Positions 1-6,826 of a stretch of 42,753 nt of DNA are shown here, piece by piece. Under the pieces are notes generated by a model, which saw only the letters and a list, made by a program, of their open reading frames with translations, was not told the DNA's origin and made no database searches. The stretch covers positions 1 through 42,753 of the forward strand of contig JBDKFK010000013.1 in assembly GCA_039798745.1 (NCBI GenBank), written 5' to 3'. Both the position numbers and the translations under genes were made by a program. The DNA comes from JBDKFK01 sp039798745. Its GTDB lineage: Bacteria; Patescibacteriota; Microgenomatia; UBA1406; GWC2-37-13. How positions within the stretch are numbered: the stretch's first letter is position 1; each line of letters starts with the position of its first letter.

Positions 1-490
1 GAATTTGTCTACGTAAATCTGCCATATCAGCATGTTTGTAAATAAACTTATTTTTCACCTGAGCTAATCGGATCGCGTCGATGATGGAAGCATGATTGAG
101 TTCATCTGATATGATAACGTCTTCTTTATCCAGAAGTGTCTGAATTGCCGCCATGTTGGCAAGGTATCCGCCGGTAACGACGATCGAACCTTCAGCGCCC
201 TTAAACTTGGCTAATTTTTCTTCCAGTTCAAGATGAAGTGAATTTGTACCGATGATAGCCCGCACCGAGGCAGTGCCAACGCCATACTTGTTGATTGCAG
301 CAATCGCGGCTTTTTTGAGTCGTGGATGAGAAGCCAATCCCAGATAGTTGTTGGAACTAAGATTGAGATATTGTTTAGCCGCGACCGTGAGGTACGCTCC
401 CTGTTCTGACTCAACAGTTTTAATATTGTTATATAAACCTTTCTTCTTCATTTCTTCCAGAGATGCTGAGATATGTTTTGTGTCTTTCAT
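1..490 (-). CDS. kbl: Glycine C-acetyltransferase (2-amino-3-ketobutyrate CoA ligase), partial
   Basis: The gene starts at 490 and runs off the left edge, so only about 163 N-terminal residues are seen. Glycine C-acetyltransferase is a PLP enzyme that cleaves 2-amino-3-ketobutyrate with CoA to glycine and acetyl-CoA. Visible alpha-oxoamine synthase signatures are SSNNYLGLASHP, GVGTASVRAIIGT followed by H-LELE, and DELNHASIIDAIR. The family also contains KAS/BioF-type enzymes, but the threonine dehydrogenase gene 19 nt upstream on the same strand supports kbl. There is no SD sequence before the ATG, so it is probably translated by coupling after tdh. The PLP lysine lies beyond the window. Confidence 0.88.
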   Translation of the reverse strand, partial: MKDTKHISASLEEMKKKGLYNNIKTVESEQGAYLTVAAKQYLNLSSNNYLGLASHPRLKKAAIAAINKYGVGTASVRAIIGTNSLHLELEEKLAKFKGAEGSIVVTGGYLANMAAIQTLLDKEDVIISDELNHASIIDAIRLAQVKNKFIYKHADMADLRRQI

Positions 491-509
491 AAAAGATAAG
501 AATTAATAA

Positions 510-1526
510 TCAGGGCTTTAACAGAATCTTTCCACACTCACCGCTTTTCATAACTTCCATAGCCTTTTCAAAATCGGCTAACGCAAACCGATGCGTTATA
601 ATTTTCTTAAGATCGATCGCCCCACTTTTGAGAAGTTCCGTTGTCTGAAACCATGTTTCCCAGATTTTTCTGCCAAATACAGATTCTATGGTTATCTCTT
701 TATTTATAAGATATTTGCCCCAGTTTACAGAGACTTCTTTTTTGGGAATACCGAACGCTATCATTTTTCCGGCAATTCTAATTGCCTGAAAGCCTGTCTC
801 AATAGCCTCTGTGTTACCGCTCATCTCCAGTACAACATCAAACGTATTATATTCGTTTTCCGGGACCTGTGACTCTACTCTGTCAAAACCCATTTCCAGT
901 GCCACTTTCTTGCGATACTCTCGGCGATTTATACCCACCACTTCGGCCGCGCCGTATACTTTAGCAACAGCTCCGGCACATAAACCGGTGGGGCCTAATC
1001 CCATTACAAGAACCTTTTTGCCCTGTACATGGGCTTTGGTCACTACATGCACAGCGTTTCCAAGCGGCTCCTGCACACTCATCGCTTCAACATCAATAGA
1101 CGGATCATTTTTCCATGTCGTCTTAAGAGGAATAGTTGCATACTCAGCAAATCCGCCATTGCGGCCAATGCCAAATAAACTCATATTTTCACAGATGTGC
1201 CGGTTATTGGTAAGGCACTGATAACAGGTATTACAAAAGATATGTGTTTCAGATGAAACAAGATCTCCTTTTTTGATATGTGTTGGCTCAGAGGTGTTTA
1301 TATCAACTACTTCACCCACAACTTCATGCCCTATTACAATCGGCGGAGTAATATGTTCTGCGGCCCACGGGATCCAGTCATATATACCAACATCAGTGCC
1401 ACAAATAGAAGCGTACACTACCTTTATCAGCACTTCTCCTTTTTGCGGTTGCGGGACAGGAATCTGAACAAGAGACACACCGGGAGCAGGCTTTTCTTTC
1501 ATTACAGCGAGCATAGTATTTTTCAT
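510..1526 (-). CDS. tdh: L-threonine 3-dehydrogenase (zinc-dependent MDR family)
   Basis: 338 residues, the usual Tdh length (about 340). It should oxidise threonine to 2-amino-3-ketobutyrate, the substrate of the downstream kbl product. The catalytic zinc site is visible as C42 (ICGTD) and H67-E68 (GHE). The structural zinc loop has four cysteines in C-x2-C-x2-C-x7-C spacing (CNTCYQC...HIC). The Rossmann motif is GLGPTG. Two oddities: the His usual two residues after CGTD is Gly here, and the end of the second Rossmann strand reads GINRREYR rather than carrying an acidic residue, which may favour NADP. A related polyol/alcohol dehydrogenase cannot be excluded without the neighbour. A TACTAT box lies 5 nt upstream of the ATG, so the mRNA is probably near-leaderless. 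Confidence 0.85.
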   Translation of the reverse strand: MKNTMLAVMKEKPAPGVSLVQIPVPQPQKGEVLIKVVYASICGTDVGIYDWIPWAAEHITPPIVIGHEVVGEVVDINTSEPTHIKKGDLVSSETHIFCNTCYQCLTNNRHICENMSLFGIGRNGGFAEYATIPLKTTWKNDPSIDVEAMSVQEPLGNAVHVVTKAHVQGKKVLVMGLGPTGLCAGAVAKVYGAAEVVGINRREYRKKVALEMGFDRVESQVPENEYNTFDVVLEMSGNTEAIETGFQAIRIAGKMIAFGIPKKEVSVNWGKYLINKEITIESVFGRKIWETWFQTTELLKSGAIDLKKIITHRFALADFEKAMEVMKSGECGKILLKP

Positions 1527-1671
1527 ATTGAATAGTAATTAAATAACAGTGAATGATACCAAATGCGTACACGAAGCAAAGTGCGCAAGATCACTCGTCA
1601 CTATATGTAGTCTAAAATTTTATAAATATCATTTCTTACATATTTGTGATGAACTCCAGATAGAGGCGTGC

Positions 1672-1677
1672 TATCAT
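1672..1677 (+). promoter_or_regulatory. -10 box (TGC-TATCAT) of sod, leaderless type
   Basis: An extended -10 element, TGC followed by TATCAT, ends 6 nt before the sod ATG at 1684. It fits the leaderless pattern seen across this window and fixes the start at 1684 rather than at upstream in-frame codons. Confidence 0.55.
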
Positions 1678-1683
1678 ATACAT

Positions 1684-2265
1684 ATGAAACATCAACTCCC
1701 CAAACTAACCTATGAATATAATGCTCTTGAACCTCATATTGATGCCAAAACAATGGAAATACACTATACCAAGCACCATCAGGCATATATTGATAAACTA
1801 AACGCCTTGCTCGACAAACATACTCAGTTACAGAATAAGCCGCTGGAAAAACTCATGACAGATATCGATACGCTGGGACTTGCCGAGAATGACAAGCTGG
1901 TATTACGTAATCATGGAGGCGGACATCTTAATCATACGTTCTTCTGGTCCATAATGGGCCCGACTAAAAAGGTTGATGAAGATCTTGTAAGCCGCATTAC
2001 TAAAACGTTCGGTTCATTGGACACATTTAAAGAAGAATTTTCGAACGCGGCTATAAATCGCTTCGGCAGCGGATGGGCGTGGCTTGTAGAAGATGAAACA
2101 CAGACACTAAAAGTATACTCAACTCCTAATCAGGACTCCCCGTATCTCCAGGGACATACTCCTCTCATTGGCCTTGATGTATGGGAGCACGCATATTATC
2201 TTACCTATCAAAACAGAAGGGCAGAATATGTGAAAAGCTGGTGGAATGTACTTACGCTTATATAA
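1684..2265 (+). CDS. Superoxide dismutase, Mn/Fe family
   Basis: 193 residues. It detoxifies superoxide to O2 and H2O2 in the cytoplasm. The metal ligands fit the family: H27 in MEIHYTKHHQAY, the His of NHGGGHLNHTFFW, and Asp and His in DVWEHAYY. GGGHLNH together with a Gln in the later STPNQDSP segment points to the Mn-type outer-sphere arrangement, though cambialistic enzymes look the same. The open frame extends 45 codons further upstream, but the family N-terminus (KHQLPKLTYEYNALEP) and the -10 box at 1672-1677 select 1684. Its presence means the cell meets oxygen at least transiently. The stop overlaps a small convergent ORF by 8 nt. Confidence 0.95.
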   Translation: MKHQLPKLTYEYNALEPHIDAKTMEIHYTKHHQAYIDKLNALLDKHTQLQNKPLEKLMTDIDTLGLAENDKLVLRNHGGGHLNHTFFWSIMGPTKKVDEDLVSRITKTFGSLDTFKEEFSNAAINRFGSGWAWLVEDETQTLKVYSTPNQDSPYLQGHTPLIGLDVWEHAYYLTYQNRRAEYVKSWWNVLTLI

Positions 2266-2380
2266 CAAGGTTATACATAATATAAACGAGTACAGTTCCT
2301 CCAACAATGCTTATAGCGATGCTCGAAAAACAGCCGCTAATCGGAAGATATGGTTCGCCATTATCGTGTTGTTCTGCCAT
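2258..2380 (-). CDS. Putative 40-residue single-TM small protein
   Basis: A short ORF encoding 40 residues: a polar N-terminus (MAEQHDNGEPYLPIS) followed by one hydrophobic stretch (SIAISIVGGTVLVYIMY). It ends 8 nt inside the sod 3' end, a convergent overlap typical of this genome. No homologue is recognised and no SD is visible. It could be a spurious ORF; the plausible membrane-protein composition and the otherwise empty interval are the only support. Confidence 0.35.
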   Translation of the reverse strand: MAEQHDNGEPYLPISGCFSSIAISIVGGTVLVYIMYNLVI

Positions 2381-2545
2381 ATAACGCAAATAAATTGCTA
2401 ATGTATTTGTTACATTCTATCTACCAGATATAAGGGCCTATTAATAAACATGTATGATTATGGTAAGACTGTAAGAAATGTATAAATATACTGTAAGAAT
2501 TATGTAATAAATGATTGTTGTTATGCTCTAAATATAATTATTGTG

Positions 2546-2551
2546 TATACT
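2546..2551 (+). promoter_or_regulatory. -10 box (TATACT) of the histidine kinase gene
   Basis: TATACT ends 7 nt before the ATG at 2559. This argues for a leaderless mRNA and for starting at 2559 rather than at the in-frame TTG at 2541, which lies upstream of the box. Confidence 0.5.
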
Positions 2552-2558
2552 ATTTCTT

Positions 2559-4793
2559 ATGCAGAGAACTAAGAGTTCTTCGTTACCATCGATCGATGTT
2601 AGCACAGCGGTACTCCATGTCGCCGACTACATTATAATCCTGCTGGACTCTGAGGGATATATTCAGAACTGGAATAAAGGAATGTTCACTATTTTAGGTT
2701 ATAAAAAGAATGAGATCATAGGTAAACACTTCTCTATCCTGTTTACCGAAGAAGATAAAATGAAAGGTAAACCTGAACGTGAGCTGATGCATGCGGCGTC
2801 ACACGGCAAAGGGGAAGATGATAACTGGATGTGCCGCAAAGATGGATCGAGAATCTGGGTCAGTGGTCTTACCACACCAATTTATGATCAGAAAAAAAAT
2901 GTTGTCGCTTTTACAAAAATTGCCCGTGATAGTTCCGAACGTAAGGCGAACCTGGAGAAATTAAAAGAAAGCGAGCAGAAATACCGTCTTGTGGTCGAGA
3001 ACTCCAGCGATATGATAAATATCATAGATTCTGATGGGACTGTACTTTACAGTTCCCCGACAGGCGAAGATCTTACCGGTTACACGAGAGATCAAGTAAT
3101 TCAGAAAAGTATCTTTGATTTTATTCACCCCGAAGACCGAAAAAAAGTTAAGAACGCGCTTAACGCGGCACTCCAGGGAAAGCTTGCGTTTGTAAACCAT
3201 TTCAGACTCAAGACTATACACGGAACTTGGGTGCATATGGAGAGCACGGGAAAAGGTATTCTGAATAACAATGAAGTACTGGTTATAGCAATTTCACGGG
3301 ATATCAGTAAAAGAAAAAAGTACGAGGAAGTTCTTGAAGCCTCTGAACTACGGTACCGAACAATGATTGAACAGTCACCGCTCAGCGTACAGATACTCTC
3401 CCCTTCCGGAGAGACAGTACAGGTAAATAAAGCATGGAAAAAACTCTGGGGTCTGGAGCTTGAAGATATGAAGGGATACAATATTCTTAAAGACAAACAA
3501 CTCATAGAAAACGGTATTATGCCCTATATAAAAAAAGGTCTCTCGGGCAAAGCAGTTGCTATACCTTCACATAAATACGCGCCAGGAAATATTCATGATG
3601 AAAACCGTCCCAAGCCCTGGACACGTGCTTTTCTCTATTCAGTAAAAGATGGTGATGACAAAATGCGCGAGCTGGTACTCATTCACGAGGATATAACTGC
3701 ACAGAAAAAAGCTCAGGAGGAACTGCTGAAAAGCGAGATCAAATTCCGTCGTATAGTCGAAGCGAATATGTTGGGTATCGCTTTTTGGAATATTGACGGC
3801 ACCATACTCCAAGCCAACGATGAATTTTTGAGAATGACCGGATATACACGAAAAGATCTGAGAGAACATAAAATAAACTGGAGCGTAATGACGCCCAAAG
3901 AATATACCGAAGTCGACGAGCAGGCAATCGATGAAATGATGAAAACGGGAGTGGCTTCTACATACGAAAAAGAACTTATCCGCAAAGACGGCAGCCGCTT
4001 CCCTATCCTCATCGGCAGAGCACTTCTGGAACAATCTATACGCAATGGTGTGGCATTCATACTTGATATCACGGAACGAAAAGAAGTTGAAAAACGCAAG
4101 GATGAATTTATGAGTATAGCAAGCCATGAGCTAAAAACACCTCTCACCACTATAAAAGCTTTTGCACAGATCCTAAAGCGCGAATTTGAGTATCAGGGCA
4201 ATAAAACCGCAATTCGATATCTGAGTAAAATGGATACTCAGCTCGATAAACTCACCACTCTTATCTACGATCTTCTGGATGTTTCAAAGATAGCTACCGG
4301 AAAAATGGATCTGAATGAAGAGGTTTTTGATTTTGATGAGCTCATTGATGAAACAATAGAAGATATGAGAGCGACCGGAATACGACACCGGATAGATAAA
4401 CTCGGGACTGTTCACAAGAGAGTTTTTGCCGATAAATATCGCATCAATCAGGTATTGATAAACCTCATCGCAAATGCAGTTAAGTATAGTCCGCAAAAAG
4501 ATAAGATTGATATACGTGTATCGGCGAGCCAGGACTACGTGAAAGTATCGGTGAAAGATTACGGTATCGGTATTCCGAAAAAAAGTATTACGAAAATATT
4601 TGACCGGTTCTATAGGGTTCAGGACAAAAAACGTGAAAGTTTTCCCGGTTTCGGACTTGGACTATATATATCAAGTGAAATAGTCAAACGTCACGGAGGA
4701 AAAATGTGGGTGGAAAGCGAAGAGAATAAAGGTTCCACATTCCACTTCTCTCTTCCCATAACTCTTCATAAAAAAATACACGAAAACGGATGA
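2559..4793 (+). CDS. Soluble multi-PAS sensor histidine kinase
   Basis: 744 residues with no membrane segment or signal peptide, so it is a cytoplasmic sensor. Four PAS/PAC repeats occupy roughly residues 15-135, 140-265, 270-385 and 395-505. The HisKA domain follows, with the phosphoacceptor H523 in SIASHELKTPL, and then a complete HATPase_c domain: N box QVLINLIANAVKY, G1 DYGIGIP, F box DRFYR and G2 GFGLGLY. It should autophosphorylate and pass phosphate to a response regulator, but none is encoded in this window, so it is an orphan kinase. PAS ligands cannot be read from sequence. Codon use and the leaderless -10 box match the native gene set. Confidence 0.93.
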   Translation: MQRTKSSSLPSIDVSTAVLHVADYIIILLDSEGYIQNWNKGMFTILGYKKNEIIGKHFSILFTEEDKMKGKPERELMHAASHGKGEDDNWMCRKDGSRIWVSGLTTPIYDQKKNVVAFTKIARDSSERKANLEKLKESEQKYRLVVENSSDMINIIDSDGTVLYSSPTGEDLTGYTRDQVIQKSIFDFIHPEDRKKVKNALNAALQGKLAFVNHFRLKTIHGTWVHMESTGKGILNNNEVLVIAISRDISKRKKYEEVLEASELRYRTMIEQSPLSVQILSPSGETVQVNKAWKKLWGLELEDMKGYNILKDKQLIENGIMPYIKKGLSGKAVAIPSHKYAPGNIHDENRPKPWTRAFLYSVKDGDDKMRELVLIHEDITAQKKAQEELLKSEIKFRRIVEANMLGIAFWNIDGTILQANDEFLRMTGYTRKDLREHKINWSVMTPKEYTEVDEQAIDEMMKTGVASTYEKELIRKDGSRFPILIGRALLEQSIRNGVAFILDITERKEVEKRKDEFMSIASHELKTPLTTIKAFAQILKREFEYQGNKTAIRYLSKMDTQLDKLTTLIYDLLDVSKIATGKMDLNEEVFDFDELIDETIEDMRATGIRHRIDKLGTVHKRVFADKYRINQVLINLIANAVKYSPQKDKIDIRVSASQDYVKVSVKDYGIGIPKKSITKIFDRFYRVQDKKRESFPGFGLGLYISSEIVKRHGGKMWVESEENKGSTFHFSLPITLHKKIHENG

Positions 4794-4874
4794 CTCTAAA
4801 CAATACTATATCTGGTCATAAAGCGGAGTTCTAGCATTAATATGAATTATTTGGTATACTATATACGCCAAAAA

Positions 4875-4912
4875 AATGGTCTGACAAAAAGTTGCATTTT
4901 TATCAGACCATT
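4875..4912 (+). terminator. Hairpin downstream of the histidine kinase gene
   Basis: AATGGTCTGA (4875-4884) pairs with TCAGACCATT (4903-4912). After one mismatch the stem extends through an A5/T5 tract. It lies about 80 nt after the kinase stop and could terminate from either strand. No long U tract follows, so it may instead be a palindromic insertion. Confidence 0.45.
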
Positions 4913-4999
4913 ATGGACAAAAGACATACGAAGTCAATCTAATTGCGCAGATAAATCTTCGTAAGCCCTTTGAAAATAAGATACGGACGTACATATATG

Positions 5000-5005
5000 T
5001 ATAAT
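5000..5005 (+). promoter_or_regulatory. Candidate -10 (TATAATATA) of the metalloprotease cassette
   Basis: TATAAT lies within an AT-rich palindromic stretch (ACATATATGTATAATATATGTACAT-like, 4991-5015). It would give a leader of about 130 nt before the ATG at 5146. The same 9-mer TATAATATA occurs in the paired promoters at 8878-8890 and 9091-9103. Confidence 0.4.
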
Positions 5006-5064
5006 ATATGTACATTTATATATTACTGCATTACCTGCAACTTGTCAACCTTTTTGCACTATCG

Positions 5065-5122
5065 TATGGAAAATCGTAACGCTTAGCCAATATTCTATTG
5101 GCGGGCGCGACGATTTTTCATA
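5065..5122 (+). promoter_or_regulatory. Large nested leader hairpin before the metalloprotease gene
   Basis: TATGGAAAATCGT (5065-5077) pairs with ACGATTTTTCATA (5110-5122) with one mismatch. Inside it, GCCAAT (5085-5090) pairs with ATTGGC (5096-5101) around a 5-nt loop. The structure ends 12 nt before the SD at 5135-5138, so it could control or stabilise translation of the following gene. Confidence 0.5.
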
Positions 5123-5145
5123 GTAATATAAAAAGGAGCACTGCG

Positions 5146-6660
5146 ATGCGTTACAGGCAAGCATTCCCCTACCTGTTCATACTGCTGTGTCTGCTAATTA
5201 GCACCGCAGTAGTACAGTCCGCCGTCGGAAACTCGGTGTCTGGAACTCTGGTCGTGCGACAGGGCGATCGCCTTGTGAACGGCAGATTTCAGGCATTACC
5301 TCCCGAGATTGGTCTGTATGACCAATCCCATGCCTACCATCGTTTAACCGTAACCTCAGGCTCCGTTGGTGAGCTGATGCGTATGAATGGAAGGCATGTG
5401 ACCATCAATATTGGCACACAGAGCGTTACCCAACCTACGCTCAACGTTGAAAGTATCGCTGCTTCTGGCATATCTGTCCAGGATCTAGGCTCGCCAATGA
5501 TTGGGCCACAACCCTGGGCTAGCATTCTCTGCAGCGTTCCCGGCTCCCCTGCGCCCAAGCTTCTCCCTCCATCTTTCTATAGTGGTATGTTCAGAACAGC
5601 TTTTCCCAGCATCGAAGACTTCTTCCGAGACATTTCGAAGGGAAAGATGTTCGGGTTCGGACCCTATGTAAAGGGGTGGTACGATTTGCCGCATAACCTC
5701 AGTTACTACATGGAGGGCAATCCATACCCTAATCTAGACCGTCTGTTACTCGACTGTGCCGCGGTCGCTGATGCCGATATCAAGTTTACCGACTTCGTAG
5801 GCATCAACCTGTTCTTCGACGTCGACTTTGCGTCTTCATGGGGCGGTATGGCTGAGCTATCGCTTGATGGAGTGACCCGTCTGTATCGTACGACGTGGAT
5901 CCACCAGAGCGAGGACCCTCTCAACTTCGTGACTCACGAAGATGGACATGGATATGGGCTTTCTCACTCGTGTGGAGAGTTTGATAACTGCGATGAGTAT
6001 AGTGACTATACTACTCAAATGAGCGGTATTGCACTGAAGTGCGACATAGTTCGTGACCCGAACTATGGATGCATTCCGTTGCTCTTCAGCGCGTTTGACC
6101 AGTATCAGCTCGGTCTGCTGGATCCGTTTGTCACAACCACTGAAGGGTATCATGAATACAATCTTCAGGGGCTCTATGATAGCGGTGCGCAGACACGTGC
6201 TATCCTCATACGTTTTAGCGAGGACAGTTTCATCACCATAGAAGCACGAAAACTCGCTGGCTATGACGCCAAACTGATAACAGCAGGCGTCATACTTCAT
6301 GAGGTCGATCGTACACGCTATCCTTTCCAGGGCTTCATAAATGTGGCCCACAATGGGGATAACCTATCGAAGCAGGCATACATGACAAAGGCAGGACAGA
6401 TATACACTGATCCAAACAACCGTTTTAGTGTATGTCTGAAGAGTATAACGAGCGGCGTCTACAGAATAGGCGTTGGTGTTGGTGTGGATTGTAATAATCC
6501 GCCACCACCCACCTCAACACCTACTCCGACACGAACACCAACCATCACGCCAACAATGACGCCCACCCCAACTCGAACGCCAACTCCAGTAGAACCTACA
6601 CCAACACAAGGACCGAGCATTACACCTCGGCTAATATATCTACCCTTTGTCGGAAAATAA
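5146..6660 (+). CDS. Secreted metzincin-like metalloprotease with Pro/Thr-rich tail
   Basis: 504 residues. The start at 5146 has an SD (GGAG, 7 nt spacing); the frame is open further upstream without one. An N-terminal signal peptide or anchor (about 1-27, LFILLCLLIS core) sends it outside. The zinc motif HExxHxxGxxH is complete as HEDGHGYGLSH (H264, E265, H268, H274), followed by a Cys/Asp-rich loop and TTQMSG, a likely Met-turn. This resembles gametolysin/M6-M11-type proteases, but the family assignment is loose. The last 70 residues are a PTPTRTPT linker ending in RLIYLPFVGK. That YLP-[LF]-V tail resembles the ends of many secreted Chloroflexi proteins and hints at transfer. It looks more GC-rich than its neighbours and has hairpins on both sides. 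Confidence 0.75.
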   Translation: MRYRQAFPYLFILLCLLISTAVVQSAVGNSVSGTLVVRQGDRLVNGRFQALPPEIGLYDQSHAYHRLTVTSGSVGELMRMNGRHVTINIGTQSVTQPTLNVESIAASGISVQDLGSPMIGPQPWASILCSVPGSPAPKLLPPSFYSGMFRTAFPSIEDFFRDISKGKMFGFGPYVKGWYDLPHNLSYYMEGNPYPNLDRLLLDCAAVADADIKFTDFVGINLFFDVDFASSWGGMAELSLDGVTRLYRTTWIHQSEDPLNFVTHEDGHGYGLSHSCGEFDNCDEYSDYTTQMSGIALKCDIVRDPNYGCIPLLFSAFDQYQLGLLDPFVTTTEGYHEYNLQGLYDSGAQTRAILIRFSEDSFITIEARKLAGYDAKLITAGVILHEVDRTRYPFQGFINVAHNGDNLSKQAYMTKAGQIYTDPNNRFSVCLKSITSGVYRIGVGVGVDCNNPPPPTSTPTPTRTPTITPTMTPTPTRTPTPVEPTPTQGPSITPRLIYLPFVGK

Positions 6661-6683
6661 AGGGCCGAACATCCGTATCTTAT

Positions 6684-6707
6684 GGGAGATGCCGCCCGGC
6701 ATCTCCC
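6684..6707 (+). terminator. Terminator hairpin after the metalloprotease gene
   Basis: GGGAGATGCC (6684-6693) and GGCATCTCCC (6698-6707) form a perfect 10-bp stem with a 4-nt loop, starting 23 nt after the stop. It shares CCC (6705-6707) with the next hairpin, so the two cannot both form fully. Confidence 0.7.
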
Positions 6708-6753
6708 TGTATCTTTACACACAACAATAACGGTTATGTTTAAAGATACAGGG
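6705..6753. terminator. Second hairpin between convergent cassette genes
   Basis: CCCTGTATCTTTA (6705-6717) pairs perfectly with TAAAGATACAGGG (6741-6753) around a 23-nt loop. It lies between two convergent SD-led genes and could act in either direction. Confidence 0.55.
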
Positions 6754-6775
6754 ATGTTTATAAAGAAGAAGATTT

Positions 6776-6803
6776 CTAGGGGGTACCGCCTGGTACCCCC
6801 TAG
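6776..6803. terminator. Bidirectional terminator-like perfect hairpin
   Basis: CTAGGGGGTACC (6776-6787) and GGTACCCCCTAG (6792-6803) form a perfect 12-bp stem with loop GCCT, 23 nt beyond the stop of the leftward glycosyltransferase gene. The core AGGGGGTAC recurs in the hairpin at 27483-27515 behind another cassette gene. Confidence 0.65.
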
Positions 6804-6826
6804 AATCCGTGAGAAAGCGTGCTAGT

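Noticed and set aside
2541..2558. Histidine kinase start at TTG 2541
   Set aside because: It precedes the TATACT box; the ATG at 2559 has the spacing seen elsewhere.
6459..6722. Antisense frame of VGVGVRVGVGV repeats opposite the metalloprotease tail
   Set aside because: It is the reverse-strand shadow of the PTPT linker; the same occurs at 33261-33455 opposite the M4 protease linker.
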